A DNA stretch of 64,000 nucleotides, taken from Lunularia cruciata (lineage: Eukaryota; Streptophyta; Marchantiopsida; Lunulariales; Lunulariaceae). Location: positions 59,029,001-59,093,000 of the forward strand of contig OX419758.1 in the NCBI GenBank assembly GCA_948567375.1, written 5' to 3'. Position numbers and translations under genes: made by a program. The notes beneath the pieces are model-generated. The model did not search any database. It saw only the letters and a program-made list of their open reading frames with translations, and had not been told where the DNA came from. Positions 34,491 to 45,800 of the stretch are shown here, piece after piece (position 1 is the first letter of the stretch; each line of letters opens with the position of its first letter).

Positions 34491-34859
34491 GCATCATTTG
34501 GTATTTAGAGGTTGCAAGGTAGAGGACTATGAGAGGCTATGAAGAGCTAGCAAGCCAACTTACTAATGTGAGGCTAGCTAGTTTTGATGCCTTGTTGGCA
34601 TTGTTGTCGGGAAAATGATTCACGGTTATCATTGGTGCTATTTGGTGAGCTCTGGAGTTTCTTTTTATGAGAATCTCTTTGTGTTATAGGACACTTGGAG
34701 CTTAAATTTGTGATACACCAACTCATGACTTTGTTTATAGTGCTGGAATCTTGGGAATATGTTATTTAGTGCCATTTGAGCAAATAAGTCTTGTGGGAGT
34801 ATTTAGTTAGGTCATGTGAACCAAAGAGTCATGGGAGGTATTTTAGTTAGTGCTACCTT

Positions 34860-36230
34860 GAGCAAATGAGTCTTGGGGATTTTTCATGTTTAGGAGTGAC
34901 AAAATGAAAGAAGAGAAGAAGAAGGGTTTTGCCCTAGAGAAGAGAAACTCTCAAAAGTTTTTTTTTTCTTTAGACAGTTTGATAAAAAAGGCCTTCAGGG
35001 AAATTTTTTGAGTGGCTAGGGGCCTTTGCCCTAAGCAGTGACAAGATGAATTTTGGGAGCTTTGCCCTGAATTGGGGGAGAAGAAAAAAAATTTTGGGGA
35101 AGTTTTGCAGGCTTGCATTGGCTGGACAGGAGCAGGAGTGAAGGATTTGAGTTTGCTCTATTGAGGAGGTGGCAAGAGAGTAAGGAGAAATTTGAGGGAG
35201 GGCTGGATTGGACAGCAATGAAGGAAGAGAAGGAATTTTTGAGGGTTTGCTGGCCTGGTCTGTGACGAGAACAGTGAAGAAGGAGGAGATATTCAAGGGT
35301 TGGGCTGGACTGGACAGGAAGAAGAGAGAGGAGAGATTTTTTGAGGGTTTTGCTTGGGTTGCTCTGGATAGGAGGACAGTGAAGGAAGAGAAGGAATTTT
35401 CAAGGGTTTGCTGGCCTGGTCTGTGATAGGAATAGTGAAGAAGGAGGAGAAATTGGAGGGTTGGCTGGACTGGACAGGAGTGAAGGAAAAGAAGAAATTT
35501 TTGAGGGTTGCTAGCTTGGTCTACAATAGGAGGATAGAGGGAAGGAAATGGGCTTCAAGAGATTTTCCTAGATAGGAGGACAATGAAGGACGGAAAGTGG
35601 TTGGCCCAAACAGAAGTCTTCCCTAAAAGAGAATAAGGATTATGCTTCAAAGATTGGCTTGTAGGAGGGTTTTGAGAGAGAGACACCATGGAGAGAAATT
35701 TTGAATTTGAAGGGCTGATGGGTGTGGATGTAGGGAGAAATTTCAAGGGAAAAAGCTGACATATGACATGAAGGGCTGAGCAAATGCTTGCGCAGGACTT
35801 TGAAGAAAAAAGATTTGAATGAGAGCTGTAGACTGAACTATTGAGAGAAGGTTTTTGAGAGGTGAAGTGCTTTGCAAAGAGCAGAGAAGAGGAAAGGAAG
35901 AAGTACTTTGTGAATGGAGTCTGAAGGGAGAAGAGAATAGGTGCAAAGGAATAGGAGATTGGGAAATGCCTCAAGGGTTTTCTGAGGAGTGGAGAGCTGA
36001 GGATGTTTCATGAAAGGATCTTTGGCTGCAAATAGAAAGCTTTGCAAGGAAACATTGATCGGAGTGCTGCTGAAAGGTGAAGGAAGGGACAGAAGAATTC
36101 TTGTAGAAGAAAGGATTGCTGGTGGTTTGACTAAGCAATTTCCTCACAAAGACAAAGGTGAAGGAAGATGTCCGGAGGGTGAGTTGTCTTTACTATTGTT
36201 GGACAGAGTGTGTGTGAAAAGCACCGTTTG
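34860..36230. repeat. Purine-rich region with degenerate tandem repeats (unit about 164 bp)
   Basis: Units beginning near 35209 and 35373 share gaaggaagagaaggaattt, gggtttgctggcctggtctg and ggctggactggacagg. A weaker third copy starts near 35470. The region is rich in ggaag and ttttgagg and I see no protein domain. It probably belongs to the long F leader. Confidence 0.65.
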
Positions 36231-36292
36231 AATTGATTTTCTATCATAACTTAGTACAAACATTGTATGAACTGAAGTTGTTTGGCTTGTCC

Positions 36293-36986
36293 TGTGAGCC
36301 GGCATGTCTCTCACTCAGGATGAACCTGTAATGGCTATTATGGTAGTGCACCATGGACTAAGAAGGCAAGGAACCCAAACTCCATCATACTCCTCCAAGG
36401 CTAACACTCCAAGACCCAAGACATTGCTCACTAGAGAACTCAATGAGAGAGAGATAGTTGCAAATGAAAGGATGATGAGTACCTCCTCACCCCTTGTTTA
36501 TATACTTGTGAAATAGTTACGTACCAAAGTTATTAATTACTGGAGTAACTCAAGTTACTAGGCTAAAAAGTCAAGTAAAGTAAAAAAAGTAGAAAGGAAT
36601 ATCCATTCACATGGGCATATTCCCCTAAGCATGTGATCTTATCTTGACCCAACGACTAAGTCAAGGATTCCTTCACATGGGCTATCCTTGGACTATAGAA
36701 GAATCCAAAACAAAAAGGCTTGCGGGCCCAAGAGTTCTCAACTCTTTCCTCAAAGCCAAACACCTATGAATAATACCAAGTCAACACACTAGAATCCAAA
36801 ATAGTGGTGCTCATCTTTTCCACTTCCTCTAAAGTAAGGTCCCCTCTATCTTAGCTATGACTAACTTTAGCTAATCATGACTAATGTAGAACCATCCTTT
36901 ATCTCTATATAAATAATATCTCTCAAGTACTTGTAATACCAAGCTAAATATCACAATACCACACACATGCATAAATGGGTGTTACA
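36293..36986 (-). mobile_element. Solo family-A LTR with 4-bp TSD
   Basis: Reverse complement of the A LTR, from tgtgagccgg (36293) to gggtgttaca (36986). It is flanked by gtcc on both sides (36289-36292 and 36987-36990). It is a full LTR of 694 bp without internal sequence, so it arose by LTR-LTR recombination. Confidence 0.93.
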
Positions 36987-37855
36987 GTCCAAACTTGTGA
37001 ACCCCGCAGCTGATTATTTTATGAATGATGAATCTTGAGATGATGGAGTGTTTGATCTGTGACTAGCGTCAAGGACACTCCATTTTAGGAGCTCTCAGTC
37101 CGTCTATATGAAGGGTTCAATTCAGTAATCTGGGTGTCAGGTTGAGTCCGGATAGAATACTAGATGTTTTTTGTAAAATCTCCAGTCCATTTCTAGGAAC
37201 CGTCGGGTCCAAAACCATAGCCTGAACCCGCCTGACATGGCCGGTTCTGTGAAGACTGAGGACAAACACAAACCCTTGGGAAAATCAACCTCAAGAAACA
37301 AAGAAAACCCCAAGCTCTTATAGAGCTAAGATTTCCAACACATCAAGAATAGGAAGAGAATGTCAGTCTACAAGAAACTTTGAATCAACTACAATAAGGA
37401 CAAACTGAGCACAAGCAACCATGTGCTTGGTGCATTCTTGAGACCAAACATTACACGCATTAGTGTGAGGCTAGCTAGTTTAGATGATTTTCTTTTGTCA
37501 TTGTATGGCAAAATTTGCCCACCTTCTAGATTATGTGCAACATGGTTTGAACCCCAATTCTCTAGTTCCTAGATTAGTGCCCTAACCAATTGGTCCACCT
37601 TTACTTGTTGTCCTAGTGACTATTCCATTGATACTTATACCCATGAAGCTTTGGCTAGGAAAGGCATTTTGATCCCATTCTTGGTGATCTTGGTAGCTTA
37701 AGAAGTAAGTAGATACTCCTATTATGTCAAATGCCAAATGGTGGTAGAGTCAATCCAGTGTTGATTTATGAGATGGAGGGTTTCATTTAGAATTTTTTTG
37801 ATTGGACCCCCTTTATTCTTTGCTTCTTATTTGTGTTCCATGTTCATATGAGGTT
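36987..37855. other. F leader continuation, no gene seen
   Basis: No domain was found. A tRNA-like segment lies at 37535-37608 (separate entry). The block gtgaggctagctagttt at 37463 also occurs at 34566, followed in both places by a degenerate tttgt/gttggcattgt stretch, so the two may be duplicated pieces. Confidence 0.4.
37535..37608 (-). repeat. tRNA-like sequence, possible SINE head
   Basis: On the - strand it has an A-box-like tggaccaattgg and, at tRNA-like distance, a B-box-like ggttcaaacca. The anticodon stem does not fold convincingly, so a working tRNA gene is unlikely. A tRNA-derived SINE or a tRNA pseudogene fits better. Confidence 0.45.
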
Positions 37856-38239
37856 GTGGTACCCACATTTTTTGTTTTTTTTTGAAATAGAGAAGAAGAA
37901 GTGTATAGAGAAGTCGGATTGCGCCTGTATGGCCAAAGAAGGCAAAGAAAAGAGTCTTTGGGATGAAACCCGAGGTAATATGGCTTCTGGTCATAAGGTG
38001 AAGTACTCGGAATTGCCTTGTCAGCATACAACCCGAAGTAAGAAGTCTTCGTATCAGGGGGTGCTCAACTCAAGGCAAGGACAATGTAACAACTTTCCTT
38101 TGGGGCAATAAATTCAAGCAGGGTCTATTCAAAAACTGGTGGTCAAACACGTGAAGGACACTTGACAGTGACATGAGCATGCAAAAGGTGTGATTTCTTG
38201 GTAGAAAATTGAATTGAAGAGAGACAAAGAAGGTGCAAC

Positions 38240-38251
38240 TCTATAAAAATT
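38240..38251 (+). promoter_or_regulatory. TATA-like box of D2
   Basis: tctataaaaatt, the same as in D1 and at the same place, about 18 bp before the first ATG at 38269. Its conservation between diverged copies supports a regulatory role. Confidence 0.45.
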
Positions 38252-40584
38252 GGGCTAAAGACAAAGCAATGACAAGCAATTTTCCTTTGCCGTTGAGAAG
38301 TCGTCCTGTAGGAGATCATGGGAAAGGAAGTAGAGTCGAAGACATGTTGGTGTGTAGAGGAGAATTTGAGAGAGCTAATCTGAGAGACAGTGAGGAAGAA
38401 AGAAAGATATGAGGAGGTAAGAAGAACTCCAAATTTGCAGTGAGAAATCATGCGATTCGGAGGTTAGATGTGATCACAAGAATTGAAGTCTTGAGCCGAC
38501 TTTGGATCATATTCTTGGCGTGGAAATAGAATGTAAGCTTTCCAAGATTCATGATTGAGATAATCGAGAGTAGATGTCTCAATGGCCCCAAGGAAGAGGG
38601 GAAGAGAGGAAATCTGGCTCGTTGGACGGAGTCGGATTGGAGATTAGTACTCGGAAGAGAAGCATGCACGGAGTAGGGTGCTACGTTCTTGGGGAAGGGA
38701 GAGGTAGCAGAAGAAACCCAAGAAGTGAGAGATGCATTATCTTTGAAGTGCACAAAGAATGGGTACAAAGTAGAGAGTTACAAGGATCCTGTCAAGCAAG
38801 AGATCATGAGTGCTCTCATGGCAATCTTGAAGCCAGAGAGAACAACTTATGTGATGAAGCACCAAGCGGTGTTCTTCCATAAGATGTTTGCAGGAGAGCT
38901 AATTAACTAAGCAAAGTGCTTCCATGGGCAAATGCAACAAATGGTGTGGAATTTGCGGGATAAATTGCCTCCACATTACATTGTGCCATTTGCAACACAT
39001 TTCTATCCAGGGCTGAATTTGCTCAATGCGGCGGAGCGCAACAAAATGGTGTCGCATTTCCATCCCGACTTAAGAAAGGAGGTCAATGTGGAGGAACAAC
39101 AGTACATTCTTCAAATCAGGAGCAATGATGAGTACTACACGTAGACGGGGAAGAGTGTGTAGGTGGATGTGAGTACTCCAAAGTCGAAGAAGAGGAGTCA
39201 ACAAGGAGAAGGAGAAGACATCAAGAAAACAAGACCTTGGAAGACCAAAAGGGTAAACTTGAGGAAAGGTATAGTAGTAATCGCATTGTTAGAGGAAGAA
39301 TCGAAGGGTGAAGCCGAGTGCAAGTCCAAAGACTTGGAATGAGAAGAAGAACCTGAGCTCACACTACAAAGTGGAGACACGAGTAGTGACAGTGACAATG
39401 GAGGAGAGATGATGTCGGTACCCACAAAAGAAGAAGAAGCCAGGATGGAGATAGAGGAGGAAGGTAACGTGAAGTTAGAAGATGAAGTGCCAGAGCAGGA
39501 AGAGAGAAAAGTTACTATTCAAAGAGGAGTTCATTCCAAGAGAAAGGCAAAGTGTGAAGTGGGTCCAAGCAAGGTAAGAGAAGCGGAGAATGCAAGTTCG
39601 GGAAGTGAAGCATCTATTCTAATATGACAGTTGCAGCAAAGAAGGCAAGTATCGAGAGAAGAAGAGGTGAAGAAGGAGATCACTCTGCAAGTCGAAGTAG
39701 CCACAAGTGAAGGAGTGGAGTACCTGTGGGAGGTTGTGTGTCCTTTATTGGTGAAGTTGGAACACCGGAAGAAGGAAATGCAGTCAAAGTGTCCGGAAGT
39801 GAAGACTGTGTTGCAGGTGTTAGCCCGATTAGAAGAAGAGAACTCGGAATTGAAGTAGAGTATAATCCGAGGTGAGGAGGAAAGTGAAATACTACAAGTA
39901 GATGGAGTAGTATAGAATCAAGTAATTGAGAACTTGAGGAGAGAAGCAAGGAATCGAGAGGAACTCATAACACAGACTGACATAACAATGGAAAGACAAG
40001 TAGCTGAGAAAGAAATCTTGAAGCAGAAATTTGCTAACTTGAGATTAGAGATTATCCATGTTATGTCAAGAGTAACCAAAAAGGAACAAGAGCTCGATAG
40101 GGTGATGGAGAGTGTAGAAGAGAAGAAGCAGTTGTGGCAACGAGAGTTGCCAAAACTGCTTCGAGAGTTGACACAACGAGAGTTGATAGTGTGATCTAGA
40201 GAAGAAGAAAGGTTGAGAGTTACTTTGCAATTAGGAGGAGAAGATTGTACAAAAGGAGAAGGAGAAGGAGGTTGTGAAAGCCGAGTTTGAAGCAAAATTA
40301 GCAATGTATTGAGAAGATTGGCTTGCAGATCAGGAACGGGAGAGGAAAATGAGATTGGAGCCATTGAAGGAGATTGTAATCAGGATGAATGCAATGTCGA
40401 GTACAGAGGCTAGTGTGCGTATTGAAGAGATGAGGCTGCACGTGAAGGACACAAACTTGAATGCTTTGTTGATCAGTCTCAGAACTCGTGTCGATAGGAA
40501 GATATTGGAAGTAGAAGACAATATCACTATTAGATTAGACTTAGTGAAATAAGAGATAGATAAACTTCGGAAAGATGTTAGAGC

Positions 40585-41263
40585 TGTAACACCCATTTGT
40601 GCATGTGTGTGGTATTGTGATATTTAGCTTGGTATTACAAGTACTTAAGAGATATTATTTATATAGAGATAAAGGATGGTTCTATATTAGTCATGGTTAG
40701 CTAAAGTTAGTCATAGCTAAGATAGATGGGACCTTACTTTAGAGGAAGTAGAAAAGATGAGCACCACTATTTTGGATTTTAGTGTGTTGACTTGGTATTA
40801 TTCCTAGGTGTTTGGCTTTGGGGAAAGAGTTGAGAACTCTTGGGCCCGCAAGCCTTTTTGTTTTGGATTCTTCTTTAGTCCAAGGATAGCCCATGTGAAG
40901 GAATCCTTGCTTTAGTGGTTGGGTCAAGATAAGGGGAATATGCCCATGTGAATGGATATTCCTTTCTACTTTTTGACTTTACTTGACTTTTAGTCTAGTA
41001 ACTTGAGTTACTACGGTAATTAGTAACTTTGGTACGTAACTATTTCACAAGTATATAAACAAGGAGTGAGGAGGTACTCATCATCCTTTCATTTGCAACT
41101 ATCTCTCTCTCATTGAGTTCTCTAGTGAGCAATGTCTTGAGTCTTGGAGTGTTAGCCTTGGAGGAGTATGATGGAGTTGGGGTTCCTTGCCTTCTTAGTC
41201 CATGGTGCGCTACCATAATAGCCATCAGAGGTTCATCCTGAGTGAGAGACAGGCCGGCTCACA
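40585..41263 (+). repeat. A3 5' LTR (679 bp)
   Basis: Starts tgtaacacccatttgtgc and ends ggccggctcaca. It contains the TATA box at 41052-41059. The same length as the 3' LTR, with no difference noticed, indicates recent insertion. Confidence 0.97.
41052..41059 (+). promoter_or_regulatory. A3 LTR TATA box
   Basis: tatataaa within caagtatataaacaagg, about 205 bp before the LTR end, followed by a pyrimidine-rich stretch (catcatcctttcatttgc). It is the likely core promoter for the genomic transcript. The 3' LTR copy is at 48175-48182. Confidence 0.7.
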
Positions 41264-41267
41264 TTTT

Positions 41268-41285
41268 TGGTTCCGTTGCCGGGAC
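41268..41285 (+). promoter_or_regulatory. A3 primer-binding site (tRNA-Asp-like)
   Basis: tggttccgttgccgggac, 4 bp after the LTR. It matches the plant tRNA-Asp complement tggcgccgttgccgggga at about 14 of 18 positions. Confidence 0.65.
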
Positions 41286-41307
41286 CTCTCTAGAAGGCAA
41301 GATAATG

Positions 41308-41475
41308 TTCCGCGTCCAATTCTACATTAGGCAGAAGGAGGCTATGAGAGCTCACTTGGAAAGAACATTAGGAGAGGAGAGGGCTGAACTTATGTTAGAG
41401 AACCAAGATCCATTTGTATACCCTATAGTTCATTATGATGTCTTTGAGGTGATTTTGTACATCTTGTACACATGA
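41308..41475 (+). CDS. A3 small leader frame (55 aa), function unknown
   Basis: The first ATG after the primer-binding site opens MFRVQFYIRQKEAMRAHLER and ends DVFEVILYILYT. A2 encodes nearly the same peptide at 19737-19905, with mostly conservative changes (for example Leu/Ile, Val/Ile). It is charged at the N-terminus and hydrophobic at the C-terminus. It may be a real small protein, a regulatory upstream frame, or the eroded start of a longer orf1. No known domain. Confidence 0.4.
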   Translation, partial: FRVQFYIRQKEAMRAHLERTLGEERAELMLENQDPFVYPIVHYDVFEVILYILYT

Positions 41476-42099
41476 GAGGAATTGGAGAGATTGTGTGAGA
41501 TGGATTGCAGATTTTGGGGATTAAGGTGATTTTGGGCAAAATCTCAAGTTTGAGATCTGGACTTGAGATTTCTACACATGATAGCTTGGGTTATCTTTCA
41601 GTTAGCACACTTGAAATTATTGAGAGAGCTTCTATGCGCACTGGGCTAGAATTTTTGAAAGTTGATAGGGTAAAGTGCTCCCGCAACTGCATGCTCTCTG
41701 GAAAATTGTACAGAGTCTGCCATTTCTTCAATTTTTAGTGAATTGTCCTGAAAATTTCCAAGAAAATTCAATGCATTGTATCCTACCTAATGCCACAAAA
41801 ATTAGAGAGAGATCATTTTTGCGCAGTGCGTTATGAGTTTTTGAAATGAGGGGGGTGGTTTTCAGACCAAATCTGAAATATGGGTGCTGAATAGAAAGGT
41901 GTCTAGGCCAAATGGCTTGATGAAAAGATCTAAAATTTTGCAGGGAGGGACGCCCTAGAGTTGTGATCAAGTGTGGAAAATTTCAGAGGACTGTGACATA
42001 TTCGTTGGGAGATTTGAGTGACATTGTGAGGAAGGGTCAATTCTGCAGAGTGGAGATCTCATGCATGAGAAGTTTGAGATCAACAAAAAGCATGTTTGA

Positions 42100-42597
42100 G
42101 TGTTTAGATTCATCTTTGGGAACATGGAGGGTCATCAAGAGTGGAAATTGAGATTATGCAAGGTTCCCCAAGGGTTTGAGGTGATTGTAGGGGTGGATTT
42201 GAGGAAAAGAGAGTTTACAATAGAATTTGAAGAGAGTGTTGAGAGGATCCAAAAACCTACACCACTTGGAGGAAAGAGTGAGTCTAAGTGCTTTCTATGT
42301 GGAGAGAAGGGACATAAGGCAAGTTCATGTCCATTAACCTTTGAGAGCAAGAGATTGAGGGAAAGGAGAGGCTTACTTGACTTGGGTTTGCATGTTGGAC
42401 CTTCTTCACCAAGATTGGGAGGGAGAAGATCTAAGACCAAGGAGTTGTGTGAGGTTTGTGGAGTTGAAGGACTTCCAAAAGGACATGAGTGTAGTGGAGT
42501 AAAAGCACTTTTGGAAACTTTGGTGAAGGATCTTGGAGAGAGTCTTAGTACAGCTACAGAAATACTACCACCTTCATCAGCTAGTTCTCAAGATTAG
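42100..42597 (+). CDS. A3 orf1: extra zinc-finger protein upstream of gag (up to 165 aa)
   Basis: Residues about 63-76 form a CX2CX4HX4C zinc knuckle, CFLCGEKGHKASSC. Residues about 118-132 form a second metal-binding motif, CEVCGVEGLPKGHEC (CX2C, then HXC). The protein is basic, and the N-terminal part (KREFTIEFEESVERI) precedes the knuckle. Copies in A1 and A2 keep both motifs. Zinc knuckles of this type bind nucleic acid. Extra genes between the 5' LTR and gag are known in Ogre/Tat elements. The ATG at 42100 is the longest option; a later ATG at 42124 is also possible. The stop lies 2 nt before the next small frame. Confidence 0.75.
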   Translation: MFRFIFGNMEGHQEWKLRLCKVPQGFEVIVGVDLRKREFTIEFEESVERIQKPTPLGGKSESKCFLCGEKGHKASSCPLTFESKRLRERRGLLDLGLHVGPSSPRLGGRRSKTKELCEVCGVEGLPKGHECSGVKALLETLVKDLGESLSTATEILPPSSASSQD

Positions 42598-42599
42598 TG

Positions 42600-42764
42600 A
42601 TGGAGATAATCTTTCAACTTATGGATAAACTATCCATGAGAGTTAGATTAATATGCACTCTAGGATTTGATGTTGCTATAGAAATCTTGGAGCAACCTGA
42701 ACCTTTTGTGTTCCCTAGAGTGGATTATTCTCAGATGGTGTTAGTCATGTATATACTCTATTAG
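42600..42764 (+). CDS. A3 small frame between orf1 and gag (54 aa)
   Basis: The orf1 stop TAG (42595-42597) is followed after 2 nt by ATG, giving MEIIFQLMDKLSMRVRLICT and ending VMYILY. Hydrophobic, no known domain. A1 and A2 keep the same spacing and most residues (EQPEPFV, PRVDYSQMVLVMYILY). The tight spacing suggests stop-restart coupling or a former -1/+1 fusion with orf1. Confidence 0.5.
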   Translation: MEIIFQLMDKLSMRVRLICTLGFDVAIEILEQPEPFVFPRVDYSQMVLVMYILY

Positions 42765-42832
42765 TAATAGAGTGAGAGAAAAGAAAAGAGAAAAAAAAAA
42801 TTAAGAGAAAAGAAAGATAGTGAGGGGTTAAG

Positions 42833-45800
42833 ATGGGGAAACTTCCGGTTTTCTTTGGCAAGGATGGAGAAGATGTGGAGGCCTTTGTGAGAGACTTCAA
42901 GAGAGCTTGCATAGGAAACAATGAGAGGAGGAAGAATGAGTGGGCCTCATTATTACCAGATTTCTTTGAGGATGCAGCACTTACATGGTATGAGTCAGAA
43001 TACCAAAAGAGAGAGAGGAGAGAGGGGGAAGAGGAGTCTTGGGAGACTTTGACTTCAGCACTCATTGAGAACTTTCTTCCTGATGAGAGTTATGAGAGAT
43101 TGATGAGTGAGGTTACATTTCTCAAGCAAGGAGATGGAGAGAAAGTGAGAGTCTATGTGGAAAGAGTGGAAAAGTTGGAGTCCAGATTTCGCATAGTGTT
43201 GAGGAAGGGTGGGGATGATGTGGAGACTACAATGATTGGCATAGGGGCCATGCTCACCAAGAATTTTGTGGGAGGATTGAGACCACAAATTAGAAGCAAG
43301 GTGAGATATGAGAAACCTTCTTCCAAGGTTGAAGCTATCAAGATCGCAATTCGTATGGAGGAGAGTTTGGAAGGGGATGAGAGTGATTTGGTGGTGAAGG
43401 AGGTTGTGCATCCTCCTCAAGGCTACAAGTATGGTGGAACTTCTGATACTTTGGTGACAAGGGTTGCACCACAAGTAGTAGTTGCTCCAATTCTTGCACC
43501 TCCACCAAAAGATCCACTCCAAACCATCACAGAACAACTTGCGGATCTCAAGATCAATGTGGTGCAACTATGGGAGAAGAGAGAGGTGGATCAGAATGTA
43601 GGGAGAGGACCTAGGAGTTATGGAAACTATCCATATAGAGGAGGCCAACCAGCCAACAATTTCAATGATAGAAATTGTTTTGGTTGTGGAGGAAGAGGCC
43701 ATATCCAAAGGAATTGCCCAAATTCCACTTACCATGGAGGAAGGGGTTATGAGGGAGCCAATAGAGGGAAAGAGGGAGGTAGTGAAACCCAAGTGGCTCC
43801 TAATCCCAACAAAGGTAAGGGGATAGCATCCATAGATGTGGTTGAGAGCAAGTATGAGAAGGGAGAGTGCTCAAACTCCAAGGGTCTTAATTTGGAGCTT
43901 TTGGCACAAGAGAAGAAGAGAGCTCGTTTTGCAGAGGATGTTCACTCTTCTCAAGGATTTACTTCAAGCAAGGATACTCCTATGTCTACTAGGAGCACTC
44001 GCACCTCAACACCATCAACAACAAAGACTCCAAGGAAGAAGTTGGGGATGGAGGACTTTTTGATCTCAAAGCAACAATGGAACTACAATGTGTTGGAGGA
44101 TGTTGGTAGTCACAAGGCTAACATCACAGTGGGCCAATTAATTGCTTTGAACCCTACCTTGAGAAAGGAGCTTAGAGGTGGTTTGAGTTCTACAAGGAGC
44201 AAAAAGAAGAAGAAGGCAAAAGTTCCAGTATCAATGGGGGTGGTGGATGCCAAGCCAGCACCATGGGAGGCTTGTGAATATGCCTCCAAGATTGATGTGA
44301 GAGTGAATGGTCACAACATCAAGGATGCATTGGTTGATGGAGGATCAGCAGTGAATGCCATGTCAGAAAGGTTGATGAAGAAGTTGGGTATGATACCCTC
44401 AAGACCTTCAACATTTGTGGTGAGCATGGCAAACAAGCAACAAGTTCGACCAGTAGGGGTGATGGATAAGGTGGTAGTTTCAGTTATGGGAGTTCAAAAT
44501 CTCATGACTTTCCAAGTCTTGAAGGATTCAAGCTATGACTTACTTCTTGGGAGGCCATGGTTGAGAGCAGCACGCACAACTGATCGATGGCACAAAGGGT
44601 ACTTGAGGATTGGGCCATCAAACCATAGAGTCACTGTTCCTGTGACTAACACCACCAACACTTCACATTCAGATACCCCATCTTCTAATTATTGGGAATC
44701 AGATTCTGAAGAAGGAGCTTCAGGTGTGGACACAAGCATGGAAGAGGAGACTTCCACGGAGGAGGATGAATCTGAATCTGATTCAGATGTGTATCCCTTG
44801 TGTGCTATGGATTTTGCACCTAAGCCAGAGGTTTTGAAGGACCCAGATAAATCACCATTGACACTTGAGGAGGTAGAGAGAAGGTTATCTACCCTCAAGT
44901 ATGGCCCAAATGTTACCAAGGAGGAGAAGGTGAGATTTGAGGAGATTTTCCGCAAGTTCATCCATGTGTTTGCTTTTAGTTACAAGGATTTGAAGGAAGT
45001 CACCTTGGAGGAGCACAAAATAGAGGTGGAGTCACATGCAAGACCAATCCGCCAAAAGCAACGTCGCATTAGCCCACCAATATCTTTGGTTGTGAAGGAG
45101 GAGATTGATAAGCTCAAGGAGGCTGGATTTATCTTTGAGGTGGAGAATTCAGAATGGGTGTCTCCAATTGTCATTGTGAAGAAAAAGAATGGCAAGCTTC
45201 GGGTATGTGTGGATTACAAGAAGCTTAATGCTGTTACCAAGAAGGACTACTACCCATTGCCATTCATTGATGAGATCTTGGAGGAGGTTGCAGGTCATGA
45301 GAGGTACAGTTTTGGAGATGGTTATAGTGGATATAACCAAATAAAGATTGCACCAGAGCATCAACAACTCACCACATTCACCACACCTTGGGGAACTTAC
45401 GCTTTCAAGGTCATGCCTTTTGGGCTTTGCAATGCTCCAGCCACATTCCAACGGTTCATGAACAAGGTATTTGAACCTTTCATTGGGAAATTTGTGAGAG
45501 ATTTCATTGATGACTTTTGTGTCTATGGGAGCAAGGAGGAGCACTTTGAGCACCTAATCAAAGTCTTGCAACGCTTGGATGAGGCAAATGCATCACTCAA
45601 CCCAGAGAAGTGCATTTTTGGATGTGAAGAAGGTCTACTTTTGGGGCACATCATCTCCAAGGATGGAATAGCAGTTGATCCTGAGAAGGTGAGGAAAATC
45701 TCAGACCTTCCATTCCCTTCAAGCTTGACAAAGTTACGCCAATTCTTGGGAATGGTTGGGTACTATAGGAGGTTCATCTTCTCATTTTCCAACAAGGCTT

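Noticed and set aside
35208-36231. Gly/Lys/Glu-rich frames of about 70 codons
   Set aside because: Translations of a purine-rich tandem repeat with no domain. No support for a gene.
37535-37608. A functional tRNA gene
   Set aside because: The anticodon stem and acceptor stem do not pair convincingly by eye.
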